From contig CM041298.1 in assembly GCA_023052935.1 (NCBI GenBank), positions 930,001 through 994,000 on the forward strand: DNA of 64,000 nucleotides, written 5' to 3'. The stretch's first letter is position 1; each line of letters opens with the position of its first letter. A model generated the notes under the pieces. That model was given only the letters and a program-made list of their open reading frames with translations. It was not told the DNA's origin and ran no database searches. The translations under genes and the position numbers were made by a program. Below are positions 52,269 to 62,854 of the stretch, in pieces. Origin of the DNA: Piezodorus guildinii (Eukaryota > Arthropoda > Insecta > Hemiptera > Pentatomidae).

Positions 52269-53168
52269 TTGGGTTGTTTCACATGAAATGTCCGTTTTTA
52301 TAGTTTCTGAAATACATAAAGGATTTTGCAAGTCTCTGTTGTTTTCTTCCGAATGTTTACATATTTAAAGTAAACAGTTACTAATCCTCTACCTTTGTAT
52401 TATAAACATTAGCTTCCCAATCAATTGCCCACTTTGTAGTATACCTCCAAATATGAACATGGAAACACGCGATTTTCGAGTAATATTTTGTACGAGTTTA
52501 AACTCGACCATTCAGCAGCTGAGGCCGCTAGAAATATTTGCATGGCGTTTGGGGAAGGGAGTGTTAATGAACGAACCATTCCGCCGTTGGTTTGCTAAGT
52601 TTTCAGCTGGGGATACCGACTTGGAAAACTTGCCCCAAGGAAGACATCCGTCTGTAACAGACAACGATGTCCTCAAACATACAGTAGGAGGAAACCCCTA
52701 CCAAACAATCAAAGGACTCTCAGCACAATTAAATGCAAGTGCATCTACCGTTTCCAGACATTTAAAGTGTATTGGGTTATTAAAAAAGCTCGATACATGG
52801 GTACCTCATGATCTCGCTGACCGGCAGCAAGAGCCCATGTTTCAAAACATACCGTGCAATAATTGAATGAATTGGGCTACGAATTCTTCCGCACCCACCA
52901 TATTCTCCCGACTTGCCTCCAACAGATTACCATCTGTTCAAAGGAAAACTTTTTGAAAATGATGATCATGTGAAAAGTGCGTTTTCAGATTTGGTTTCAC
53001 TTCAAAGCTCAGAGTTTTTCAGTTCGGGGATAAAAAAGTTGGTGTCATGTTGGAAAAATGTGTAAAAAAGAAGGTAATTACTTCGAATAAAATTATCTTG
53101 TTTTCATATCATATTTTTAATAAAAATCCTTTGCCTTGAAAACGGACAATTCATGTGACACAACCCAA
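52269..53168 (+). mobile_element. mariner element with TIRs and internal deletion
   Basis: TTGGGTTGTTTCACATGAAA at the left and the complement of TTGGGTTGTGTCACATGAAT at the right, each next to TA (52267-52268, 53169-53170). 900 bp, against about 1.3 kb for intact mariners. It holds the start and the end of a transposase but not the middle. Confidence 0.9.
52453..53064 (+). pseudogene. mariner transposase, central part deleted
   Basis: 52453-52866 is open and shows RRWFAKFSAGDTDLENLPQG, LNASASTVSRHLKCIGLLKK and LDTWVPHDLADRQQ, the DNA-binding half of a mariner transposase. After ADRQQ it jumps to the C-terminal region; in broken frames DYHLF-type sequence and LVSCWKNV follow. The first two catalytic aspartates are missing. 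It could only move with another copy's enzyme. Confidence 0.88.
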
Positions 53169-53479
53169 TATATTATCCTTTGAATTATTGCTTTTCGTAT
53201 TACTTAATTGCCTATCAACAGCTAAATAAACAGATATACCCTAATATTGTTATTTAGAAATAATAAACCATTGTGTAATAATTTCAGCATTTTTACAAAT
53301 ATAATAGCTGAATTTAATTAGAAGGCTTTTTTTATCAACAATCAACACTCTCACTTTATAATAATTTTATTAACTGAAAAAGATTACAATGATGTTACAT
53401 ATTTATTGATTAGTAATCGATTTCAGGTCCACAGAAGTAATTATATACAATTAAAAAACATTTTATTATTATTATTTTT

Positions 53480-53640
53480 AATCCTCCACATGCACAAGTC
53501 TACTGCCCCTAGCCCCCCAGCACCGAGACTCAAACTCGTAATTATTTGGTTTCAAATCATGGTCCTCTGTGGTTGCTAGGCTAACCCACTCAGCCATTCC
53601 TTCCCCTACTCTACTCTAGTATAGGCCCCTTGTTTGAAAA
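53480..53640 (-). mobile_element. tRNA-derived SINE fragment
   Basis: Reversed, GGAATGGCTGAGTGGGTTAG is a box-A region and GAGTTTGAGTCTCGGTGCTG a box-B region of a leucine/serine-tRNA type head. Related to SINE-B. Confidence 0.6.
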
Positions 53641-53674
53641 CCCAGCTGTGACTGAATATTATTTATTATGTTAT

Positions 53675-53770
53675 TTCAGCCATACGGCGACTCTGGGGTC
53701 ATGGAGACCCTCACGGGACTCATCCAGCCTCTACAAACTGGGTACCCAAAAAAAATCCTGGCTGTTAAGA
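53675..53770 (+). mobile_element. SINE-C 3' fragment
   Basis: TATTTCAGCCATACGGCGAC, CATCCAGCCTCTACAAACTG, GGTACCC; matches 17310-17375. Confidence 0.65.
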
Positions 53771-53984
53771 TAAAGTTACTATTCAGTCAATTATTAGTTC
53801 ATTGTAGTGTCTGAAAAACGACTACAGTTATGAACCTGAAATTTTTTCTTGATACCATTTAGATGTGCAATGGTGCTGTTTGGGAAAATTTGTCCTACAA
53901 GTGATTAAAAAACAAACGATTTATAATGTCTTTAAAAAAATCGTTTTTGGAATTACCCAAACATCAGGCATCCCATGAAACATT

Positions 53985-54155
53985 ATAAATTTCCTAATTT
54001 AAAAGATAATCAAATTTCTTACCCCATGAAAGAAAAATAATCTTCACTTGACCAGAATTAGAAAATATCCTAATTATATAAAGAATATATTTAACTAAAA
54101 AGGACTTTAGTATGCACATTTTTTGTGTAGGTTGTCATGGAAACACTTTTGATTG
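53985..54155 (+). repeat. RepF copy
   Basis: ATAATCAAATTTCTTACCCC, ATCTTCACTTGACCA, TTAACTAAAAAGGACTTTAG, TTGTCATGGAAACACTTTTG. Directly followed by SINE-A, as at 33975. Confidence 0.7.
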
Positions 54156-54159
54156 TTTA

Positions 54160-54435
54160 TTCATTTTGCATCACTTTTATGCTGCTGTGGCCAATGGGAT
54201 GAAGATACAGTGGGAGTCCTAAATTTTTCCTATCCAGATTTAATTAGGACAAAGACCTTCAATGAGTACCTGACATCGCCCAGGCTCGGGACCATTATTT
54301 ACGTCTCCACCGAAAGATGGCATAACTAAGGATTTTTTACTCCATTTAAAAAAACAGTGTCATCTGCCAGGTTTGAACCCGCTACCTTGAGCATAGAAGG
54401 CTGTTATGCTTGCAGCTACACAACAGGCGTCCCTC
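54160..54435 (-). mobile_element. SINE-A copy, diverged
   Basis: Reversed SINE-A with GTGGGAGTCCTAAATTTTTC and box B reversed CAGGTTTGAACCC. Confidence 0.75.
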
Positions 54436-54783
54436 ATGTTTAATTTTAATTGGTTGTTTAAAATGATTAAAAACATTATGTTTCTAGATTATCTAAGAAT
54501 TAATTATATTTAACCAAGGCTCAGTAGCACCGACAGTGGTTAACTTTAACTTTACTAATCTGGATAAGTAAATCAGGGGTTAGCAGAAATTCCGTTGCAC
54601 CGATCATGGTTTGCCTTAACTCGATGTTAAGTGATCGATATTAGCTTATTCACCTTCCTACCTCGATTAGCCCATGTCAATTTTACCTTCCTTACTGTTA
54701 CCTATGCTTTCAAACATTGTGTTAGTTTCAGTTTGTTTTTTCTGAATATTTTCGTAATATTCATCCCAATACACCTAGGAAAA

Positions 54784-55854
54784 ATGAACACAGTCTCTTC
54801 AGAAGAATATTCATCATCAGATGAAGATATAATACAACTGATAAATATACTTCCTAGGAACAAGCTTTACAAAGTAAGGAGGAATCCCATTGAAATTTAT
54901 GATGATGTCGAATTCATAAGAAGGTATAGATTTAAAAAAGAAACAGTGCTCAATATGATTGACATTTTTAATATTAATGATTTTGCATCATATCCTACAA
55001 ACAAGAACATCCCAATAACACCTTTAAACCAGTTACTCTTAACCTTGAAGTATTATGCTACTGGTAGTTACCAGCAGGCTCTTGGCGACGTCATTAATAT
55101 TGATAAATCTACAGTTTGTAGAATTATTCCACGCATAACAGCATTAATAGCCAGGAAGTCAAGAGATTTCATTAAAATGCCTGTAACAGAAGTTGATAAA
55201 AACAAAACAGTTTCAGATTTCCACAGGATAAAATCTTTTCCTGGAGTAATTGGTGTAATTGATTGCACTCATATTAAAATCCAGTCTCCAGGTGGAGCTG
55301 ATGCAGAACTGTTTCGAAATCAAAAAGGGTGGTTTTCAATTAATATACAAGTAGTGTGCGATGCAAACTTGAAAATCCTTGATATAGTTTCACGATGGCC
55401 TGGCTCTGTGCAGGACAGTCAGATTTTCAATTCAAGCTCATTACGAGTGAGATTTGAGGCTGGAGAATTTGGAAATTTTTGGATTCTAGGAGATAGTGGT
55501 TATGGCTGCAAAACATATTTACTAACACCAATTTTAAATCCAACAAATTCTGCAGAAGAAAAATATAATGATGCACACATCCAAACAAGGAACGTCATTG
55601 AGAGAGCGTTTGGCGTTATGAAAAGAAGATTTCCTTGCCTTGCCAATGGAATTCGAATGGCTCCAAAAAAAGCTGTAAATATTATTGTAGCTGTAGCTGT
55701 CCTCCACAACATTGCATTAGAAACCCAGGACATCTACAACGTTCCAGAACCAGAAGATTACTTTCCCGATGTTGTTTCACCATCAGAAATTATATGTGAT
55801 AGTGATAGTGATATAGCTATTCGCAGAGCACTTGTCAACACACATTTTTCATGA
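54784..55854 (+). CDS. HARBI1-like DDE transposase, uninterrupted
   Basis: 356 residues, about the length of HARBI1 proteins. An upstream open stretch (54631-54783) is hydrophobic and not family-like, so I chose the ATG at 54784, giving MNTVSSEEYSSSDEDIIQL. Residues about 45-150 form the helical region with the helix-turn-helix ALGDVINIDKSTVCRII. The nuclease core has GVIDCTHIKI (Asp160), WILGDSGYGC (Asp237) and RNVIERAFGVMKRRFPCL (Glu273), the DDE triad of the family, and VLHNIA near the end. No stop or frameshift. It would cut and rejoin DNA at the element's TIRs with a Myb-like partner. AATAAA follows at 55971. It could also be a domesticated host gene; the flanking TIRs favour a transposon. 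Confidence 0.93.
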   Translation: MNTVSSEEYSSSDEDIIQLINILPRNKLYKVRRNPIEIYDDVEFIRRYRFKKETVLNMIDIFNINDFASYPTNKNIPITPLNQLLLTLKYYATGSYQQALGDVINIDKSTVCRIIPRITALIARKSRDFIKMPVTEVDKNKTVSDFHRIKSFPGVIGVIDCTHIKIQSPGGADAELFRNQKGWFSINIQVVCDANLKILDIVSRWPGSVQDSQIFNSSSLRVRFEAGEFGNFWILGDSGYGCKTYLLTPILNPTNSAEEKYNDAHIQTRNVIERAFGVMKRRFPCLANGIRMAPKKAVNIIVAVAVLHNIALETQDIYNVPEPEDYFPDVVSPSEIICDSDSDIAIRRALVNTHFS

Positions 55855-55970
55855 TGGAAGGGAATGACATAATTTTGTATAAATTGTAATGTGTGTTATT
55901 AAATCTATTAACCTTTCCCTCTTTTGTTGTCAAGTGGTAATTTACTTGTTTATATTTATCAATAAAGTCT

Positions 55971-55976
55971 GATTTT
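55971..55976 (+). promoter_or_regulatory. Candidate poly(A) signal of the Harbinger transposase
   Basis: AATAAA 117 bp after the stop codon. Confidence 0.45.
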
Positions 55977-56094
55977 TGTATTTCATTTACATATTTTTTC
56001 CCACTGATTCAGTAAATTGATTAATAATAAAAATAGGTTAATTGGAAGAATGCAAAATGATATTGAATAATTTGTAGGTTTATAAATCTTCCAA

Positions 56095-57245
56095 AAACAG
56101 TTTATTTCAATAAACTTTAAAACAAGCCAACGTTTTGAGGGCCTTTCCCATCATCAGGACTCCCTAAAATATATCAAACAATTATCAATTAACATTATAA
56201 AAATAACTTTTTTATATACTAATTAGAAACATTACCAAAAATATACATAACAATGTTACATAAAAATTATATTTACCCGAAAGTCATTTAAAAATTAAAA
56301 AATTATTCATTTTTGATTAAAATTTTGTCAATAATTTATGTCATATTTTTTTTTTTTTTTTAATTAACTCTAAGGAAAAACACCCATCTATATTGACATA
56401 TTCATTGGCCCCTAATGGATTAGGGTCATCCTATTTACTGTTATAAGTATTTTTCCATTAAAACTATTTTTTTCTATATCCAATATTGTAGGTTTTTCAA
56501 AATCAAAATTGTGATTAAGCTGAAGACTGTGTTGTGCAAATGCTGTAGTGTTTATATTTTTACAATTATTGCTGTGTTGTTTGACTCTAGTTGTGATCTT
56601 TTTAGAGGTTTCTCCTATGTATATCTTATCACAATCTATACAATTTATTTTATAAATAACATTCAGTTTTTCATGTGGTAAAATCTTTAATGTTTGATAA
56701 ATGATTGCTTAGTTAATTATGGTTATATAGTCCTAATTTTGTTTGTGGTAAATCAAATTCAACAAGTGTTCTCTTAATTTCTTTGGATAGGTGAGGTATG
56801 AATTGCATTTTTGATATTGGTATATATTTCTATTTCTTCTACTTTTCATCTGTATATTTATCGCATTATTATTATTACCTATTATTGTTTTTTTATTATT
56901 TTCATTCTGGTAAAAATCTGTTATAAATTTTGTTTAGGTTTTAATATTTTATTGTAATAATGTTATAAATTTTTGGTTTATTTTTAGTATTGATCAATTT
57001 ATTGTTATTAACGTTAAGGTTTTTTGTCACGGGTTCATTTTTAATTTCATTTTACCAGATTTAATTTATTACTTTTTTTTTTAATACATTTTCTAATAAT
57101 ATTTTATATGCTATAGTTTTTATTTCATTTAGATACTCATTGTCTGTCTGGTTTCACAATACAATCCAGCTTCCTTGATAGTCAATAGATCGTAAAATAT
57201 TTCATTATTAATTCTCAATGGTCAACTAATTATATCCATTATGGT
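56095..57245 (-). pseudogene. Penelope-like element remnant with GIY-YIG endonuclease
   Basis: The minus strand at about 56410-56690 reads VIYKINCIDCDKIYIGETSK, then KITTRVKQHSNNC and LNHNFDFEKPTILDIEK. This is the GIY-YIG-like endonuclease of Penelope-like retroelements, with the YIGET core and CxxC. Upstream (56740-56820), FIPHLSKEIKRTLVEF is the linker before it. The reverse transcriptase is lost or unrecognisable. Downstream at 56120-56170 is the terminal core (GTCCTGATGATGGGAAAGG, CCCTCAAAACGTTGGC). The outer end TTCTCAATGGTCAACTAATT is at 57215. Confidence 0.85.
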
Positions 57246-57660
57246 ATTAATATATATTAATCGGCAGAGTAAAAGAATCATTTCAACATAACCTAACTGT
57301 CTAGAGGGTTAGGAGTTGTTAAACACGTCACGAATATGATGACCTCCCGAGCTAACCCATGTTAGCTAACTCGAGCTAACCCATGTTAGCTAACTCGGAT
57401 TAAAAATTGGTTGGTGCAACCGAACAAAAACTTTAATCATGATTAGCTTTTACTCCGGGTTAGTCAACAGCAAAAGTTAACTTTAACACAGGCTGTTGGT
57501 GCAACCGGGCCCAACAACTCACTAGATTTTTTTAGGGGAATGTCTTTAACCAGGTGCAATTCAGATTTATGTTTTAAAAGCTTATACATATTAAATAATT
57601 ACGGGTATGGCTACTTATCTCTCATATTGTGTTATTTTAAATTTACCAGTTATTTAAAAT

Positions 57661-57945
57661 CTGGCACTCCTGTGGTGTAGTGGCTAGCATAACAGCTTTG
57701 TATTCCCAAGGTTGCAGGTTCGATCCTGGCATATGGTCCTAGAATTTTTTTAATGAAGTAAAAATTCCTTGGTTACGTCGTCCTTTGGAGAGTATGTAAA
57801 ATGGTGGCCCAACCCTGTGCGATGTTAGGTACTCGTTAAAGATCCCTATCCTAATTAGACCTGGATAGGCAAAATTTAGGACTCCCACTGTAGCATCGTC
57901 CGATTAGCCACAGTAGCGTAAAAGGGTTGATAAATGAGTAAACAA
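57661..57945 (+). mobile_element. SINE-A copy, diverged head
   Basis: Head CACTCCTGTGGTGTAGTGGC with box A, GGTTGCAGGTTCGATCCTGG with box B; tail GAGTAAACAAACAAACAAAA. The head differs from other SINE-A copies (TGGTGTAGTGGC), suggesting a subfamily. Confidence 0.85.
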
Positions 57946-57959
57946 ACAAACAAAACCTG

Positions 57960-58848
57960 GTTTTAAATAATAGCTTTATTTTTAGAGCATAATTGAAAGG
58001 ATTACTGATCTTTAGCAAACTTTTATGTATTATATTTACTTTTAATATATACACACATATATATCTAAATCAATACAATATAATTAATTATGAGCAAAGC
58101 CACGCTCTATCACTAATACATAAATACAATAGAAAATAAATATACATTATAATAATAGAAGAAATTGGATGCTTATTTCCAAAAGATATTAAAGATATTT
58201 TTTTACAAAATTTATATTTTAACAGAAGGATAGCCTTTTTATTTATCAAAATTATAGAATATGAGTTAAAAAAAAAAAAAATGATATTTTGTATTATAAC
58301 TGAAAGTCTTGTTGCAACATTATATTTTATATAACTAATAAATAACAAAGTAAGAGCAAAATTATTTAAAATTTAAAAGTTATATGAATATGTTACTTAA
58401 AAAAATAGTGGTACAAAAATTCTCTAATTTATTAACAATTAAATAAAGTTCTATTCTATAGGAGAAAGTAGATCTGCTGAATTTGCCAATGCCATACAAT
58501 CTTTTCCTTTTTTAAATTGTATTACTTTATTCTGAAATACAAATCTATAATTCAACCATTTACTTCTAAATTCGGATAATATCAGACAGGCAGCCAGAAA
58601 GTGGTAGTTTGTCTTAATTTGTTTGTGTCACACAAACTAGAAACTTGGTTGAAGTTTTTGTAATTTAAATTTAAAAAATCATTCCTGATTTTAATTACCC
58701 ATTTGATAACCTCCAAATAGCTTTTGTCCTTAAAATAATTTGCTGAAGTTAAATGAAGATGCTAAGAACAAGTTTCAGAATTCTGAACTGTAATTGTATG
58801 CTGATTACATATATGAGTATTTTCTGAATTTGTGAAGATAAATTAGTT
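57960..58848. other. AT-rich, nothing recognised
   Basis: Two minus-strand frames (57851-58054, 58088-58348) are low complexity and without recognisable domains. Confidence 0.35.
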
Positions 58849-58849
58849 T

Positions 58850-59119
58850 CTGGAAGGAATTAGTCCGGGTGGCGGTCATTAAATGAAACAACTAAATAGT
58901 TTCAACTATTTTATTGTTTGCCAACGTTTCGACCCCCTTTGTGGGTCATCATCAGGGCACATGGTGGGAGAATGGAAACTCTTTCTTGAGTTTCCATTCT
59001 CCCACCATGCGCCCTGATGATGACCCACAAAGGGGGTCGAAACGTTGGCAAACAATAAAATAGTTGAAACTATTTAGTTGTTTCATTTAATGACCGCCAC
59101 CCGGACTAATTCCTTCCAG
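58850..59119. mobile_element. Near-perfect 270-bp palindrome (Penelope-type)
   Basis: Arms CTGGAAGGAATTAGTCCGGG and its complement, same motifs as 23454-23719, core CCTGATGATGACCC..GGGTCGAAACG. I see one mismatch (GCACATGG against GCGCATGG) and a six-base loop TTTCTT. Here the outer extension TTCTCAACGGTCAACTAATT is on the right. Confidence 0.92.
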
Positions 59120-59164
59120 TAATTCTCAACGGTCAACTAATTACATCCACAATAAATTAGTTTC

Positions 59165-59835
59165 GATTGAGGAGAATTTGGTTCAGCGTGCAGTCAACAA
59201 AACACTTTAATTTTAGTAAAACTTAATTTATTTGTGCCAACATTTTAAGGCCTAAATTTTAAGCCATCTTTAAGACTATTGTTAATAATAATAAAATAAC
59301 TTTATTCTGGGACTATATCCCTTAAGAATTAATTAATTCATAACACTAGGATCTTGATAAAATAAAATTTTTTGTCTTACGTTGAAAGTAGGATAGTGGG
59401 TTAACAATTTTACATTTAATGTTTGTCTCTTTGGGATCCTAGTAGGTGTTGGAAAAGATGGGATTTGAATGAGAGGAGGGAAGAAGCATGGCGAATATGA
59501 TTAGTTAGGGAATTCCAGAGAGATGCAGAGCTGATATAAAAGGAATTATCAAAAGATTTGGTTCTATGGGTAGGAATGTAGGTCAGAATGGCATGATCTA
59601 GTTTCAAGTTAGTGAATTGAGGATTTGAATTGAAAGTTACTGTGAATGTATGGAATGTGTTGAGATTTTAAGTAATTTGTAAGAGGATTCTATACAGGTG
59701 ACAATCAATCAATTGACGCTGGCACAATAAATTACGTTTTACTTAATTAAATTGTTTTAATGACTGCGCCCTCAAATCAACTTCTCAATGTATACATACT
59801 GTCAACTGTTCTTACATCATTATAAATTAGTTCGC
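59165..59835. mobile_element. Penelope-type foldback with nested LINE end
   Basis: Left arm: GCGTGCAGTCAACAAAAC, GTGCCAACATTTTAAGGCC, CATCTTTAAG. Right arm: CTGGCACAATAAATT, TAATGACTGCGCCCTCAAA, TACTGTCAACTGTTCT. The CR1-like LINE end lies between them. Confidence 0.62.
59283..59660 (-). pseudogene. CR1-like LINE 3' fragment
   Basis: A 63-residue frame (59416-59607) with THRTKSFDNSFYISSASLWN and SLTNHIRHASSLLSFKSHLF is the conserved C-terminus (..LWNSLP..R...S...FK..L). The 3' end on the minus strand is ..AATAAAGTTATTTTATTATT, a short microsatellite tail. Confidence 0.75.
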
Positions 59836-59895
59836 TTTAACATCATCAAAGTGGGAGCGATGGAATGGTTAATTAAATATTGAATCTCTATGATT

Positions 59896-60600
59896 TTAAT
59901 AATAATAATAATAAAAAAAAACTTTATTCTGGGACTATGTCCCTTAAGAATAACAGAATTGAACAGTAGATATTCATATATGTCTGGTCAAGAAAACAAT
60001 AAAATTAATTTTTATTTACAAATGAGCAAAAGGAAAAATTAAACACTACCTAGACTTATATACATTCATGTACAAAAAGTATGGATAATGAACACACAAG
60101 ATTAGAAAAAGAAAGAAAGAAAGAGATAAATCTCCTAAAGGCTACTGATAGGGTTGAGGGAATTATAAAAAACAAAACAAACTAATTATTCCACACTAGC
60201 TTTAGGATAAAATAGATAATTATAACTTGTGTTAAAATAGAAATAAGTCAGTTGCAGATTTGTTGTGCATCTATTTGGGATGCCAAAAGATGTTGGAATA
60301 GGTCAGATTTGAATGAGAGAAAGGAAGATGCATGGCGAATATGAGTAGGTAGGGAATTCCAGAGGGTTGCAGAACGGATGTAAAAGGAGTGATCAAAAGA
60401 TTTAGTTCTATGGGTGGGAAAGTAAAGGTCGGAATGGCGGGATCTAGTTTCGAGAGAGTGGACTGAGGATTTAAATTTAAGGATGCTGTGAATGTATGGA
60501 GGGTGCTGGGAGTTTATGATTTGGTAAAGGTATGATCCGAGAAAATATTTCCTCCGTGTAACAGGTGTGTAATTTTATCATATTGAGTCCTCTTAAAATA
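59896..60600 (-). pseudogene. CR1-like LINE 3' fragment, second copy
   Basis: AACTTTATTCTGGGACTATG after a run of AAT units at 59896 is the reversed 3' end. At 60290-60480 broken frames match 59416-59607 (RTKSFDHSFYIRSATLWN type). A different insertion of the same family. Confidence 0.75.
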
Positions 60601-60619
60601 TTATCATATTTAAAATATA

Positions 60620-60712
60620 TATATAGGGGATTACCTGTAGCATAGTTGCTAACATAACAGCCTTCTATGCCAAAGTTCACAGGTTCAAACCCACAAATAA
60701 ACGAACAAACAC
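60620..60712 (+). mobile_element. SINE-A, head fused to tail
   Basis: GGGATTACCTGTAGCATAGT, box B CAGGTTCAAACCCAC, then directly AAATAAACGAACAAACA. The body is deleted. Confidence 0.7.
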
Positions 60713-60719
60713 TATATAA

Positions 60720-61145
60720 GAGCTGTATCTGGCCAAGAGGTTAATCAAACAATTTAATAAACAAAAATATAAAATAAATTGTTCTCGTGACTATGTAATC
60801 AAACAAATTTTACAAAAAAAAAACAATCTGAGATTATTGAGACCCTTCTGGGGCACACCCATGCTATATTTGAATTATATCTTCATTTAGTCAACGGTAA
60901 CATAGTTAAATACGTAAAACTAATAATATTTGTTTTGTGATTTTTCTCCAAATCTATTTTCCAGTCTCCTACACGTTCCTGAATTTATGTAATTTAAATT
61001 CGAGATACTCAGTATATAAAATTGATAATTTTATAGTAGTTTAATAAGATCACACTTGACATTAACTCTAAAACTGGCTTTCATAAAAAAAGATAATAAT
61101 ATGCCTCAACATCAATATAATAATCTAAGAGAATCCAAGCAGAAG
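60720..61145. other. AT-rich, nothing recognised
   Basis: No gene or repeat family seen. Confidence 0.3.
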
Positions 61146-61149
61146 TTTA

Positions 61150-61440
61150 TCAGGGGTGAAATCATAGAAACACTTCAATTAAGTGAAGTTAATTTATTGT
61201 GCCAAAATTTAGCTTAAATTTTAGGCCTTATTCGGGATGATCACAAAAATGAATAATTAATTACAGTCCTTACTAAGTCATTGTGGTGAGTTCATGGTGA
61301 GAATCGTCCTGATGATGACCAAAATTTAGGCCAAAACTTTCGCACAATAAAACTGCACTTAATTGAGGTGTTTCTATGACTGCATTTCCTTATATTCTAC
61401 CTAAAGTCAACTATTCTTCCATCATCAAAGAGAATTTTAT
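61150..61440. mobile_element. Penelope-type foldback, diverged
   Basis: Arms GAAACACTTCAATTAAGTG and CACTTAATTGAGGTGTTTC, cores reversed AGGCCTTATTCGGGATGATC (61220) and forward CGTCCTGATGATGACC..GGCCAAAACT (61309). About 45 bp of loop. Right outer end AAGTCAACTATTCTTCCATC. Confidence 0.72.
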
Positions 61441-61954
61441 TTATTTTTTTTTATTCTATATTATTTCTTGTACAAAATACCATGGTGCCATCTTCAGTCT
61501 TATCACAGCAATATTCAGTGAATTGTCAAATTTTTATAATCTATTTCAGAAGTGACTATTGTTTAAAGTATCTTTGATTGTTATACAGACCTAACAGTAT
61601 ATTAATCTGCTTAATAAATATTTAAAAAATAGTATTTTAAATAAAATATTGGCATTATTGATACGAATAAAATTGTTTCAGATTGTCGAAGAAAGTCAGA
61701 CACTGAAAAAAGTTGTACATGTTCTCAGGCTAATCATTAATCCTTTCAGAATGATCAAATACATCTTAAGCTTATTCACATAATAACGCTTATCGGGACT
61801 GATATTGATCTATTGGAAATAATAAAATATATTAGAAATGTTTTTAAAAGTGTGTTTTATTACTTTTAATCTATTTATTTACCAATATTATGTTATAATA
61901 TTATATATTATATTATCATTCTTAATTATTTTTAATTGTGTACCATTGAGACTA

Positions 61955-62165
61955 TATGATGGTGAAGTTAGGACGGAGTGCAGTCATCAAGAAATAACAC
62001 ACTGAAAATAAAAATTTATATTCTTATATTTTAATTTTGTATTCTTATATTTGTATTATATATTTCTTTGTTATCATAGTACTGTTTACTTATTTTTTTT
62101 TTATTGCTTTTCATCTTGATTTTCTAAGCCCTATTGAAGACCCACAATGTAGGCAAAAACATAGG
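61955..62165. mobile_element. Penelope-type terminal sequences, decayed
   Basis: GGACGGAGTGCAGTCATCAA, ATAACACACTGA at the left; TAAGCCCTATTGAAGACCCA, CAATGTAGGCAAAAACATAG at the right, the family core with changes. Confidence 0.55.
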
Positions 62166-62369
62166 CGCAGAAATAAAATAAGAAGAAAAAAACTTTATTT
62201 ATTTACATAATATTTACAATGTGCACTCAATACAAATATGTTTGGTTTCATGATTTCAATGGACCTTTTTTCATCATAACAGAGTTTCAATCATCCTTTG
62301 AATTTACTAATGGTCATACAATATTTTGTTTAAGACAGTAGAAAAAGTAGAAATAAAATAACTTTATAC

Positions 62370-62770
62370 ACTACGGCCCACCTTTCTGCACATTTCTACA
62401 GATCGTTCTTAATCCGATCCTCACCCTTATGGAATTCTATTCCTCGTTCTATCCGTCATTCCAACTCTCTTGCTACCTTCAAATCCTGCTTATTTATTCA
62501 TCTCCTGATCAACCAGTCATAACAGATTTGTAAATAAGTATTTATTTCAGTTTATTTTCTGCTTATTTGTGTATGTCTATTTTCTATTAGTTTATAAGAC
62601 TCTGAAGCCCATTTATATATTTTGTTAATTAGTTATTTTAAATGGATTTGTCCTTATTTATCACCAATAATACTTGTATTGATGGTGTGCATTTTCATAT
62701 ATATTTTGTGTGTGCGTGTGTGTGTGTGTGTATGGTTAATTTTTTGTTATAATAAATGATAATTTGTTAA
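62370..62770 (+). pseudogene. CR1-like LINE 3' fragment
   Basis: Reads ILTLMEFYSSFYPSFQLSC in one frame and SSPLWNSIPRSIRHSNSL, ATFKSCLFIHLLINQS in another, the same C-terminus as 59416-59607. A GT run at 62706-62731 lies in the 3' UTR. Confidence 0.65.
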
Positions 62771-62784
62771 TTAATTGTAGTGAG

Positions 62785-62850
62785 TTCTGAAAATAGGGAA
62801 GGCCCCCGAAATGTCGACTCCAAATTATTGCTATTATAAAAATAATGTTT
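62785..62850 (+). mobile_element. Penelope-type terminal motif
   Basis: TTCTGAAAATAGGGAAGGCC and CCCGAAATGTCGACTCC; single core only. Confidence 0.5.
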
Positions 62851-62854
62851 CAAG

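Larger units (their letters stand above)
54518..57512 (+). mobile_element. PIF/Harbinger DNA transposon
   Basis: The left end GGCTCAGTAGCACCGACAG pairs with the reversed right end GGCCCGGTTGCACCAACAG, about 14 of 19 positions. The exact border and the 3-bp target duplication are uncertain (CAA is possible). It encodes a HARBI1-like transposase at 54784-55854; a second Myb-like ORF, usual in this superfamily, was not found. A Penelope-like remnant is nested at 56095-57245. Confidence 0.78.

Noticed and set aside
54631..54783. N-terminal extension of the Harbinger transposase
   Set aside because: 51 hydrophobic residues unlike the family; the ATG at 54784 begins an acidic, serine-rich start of usual length.
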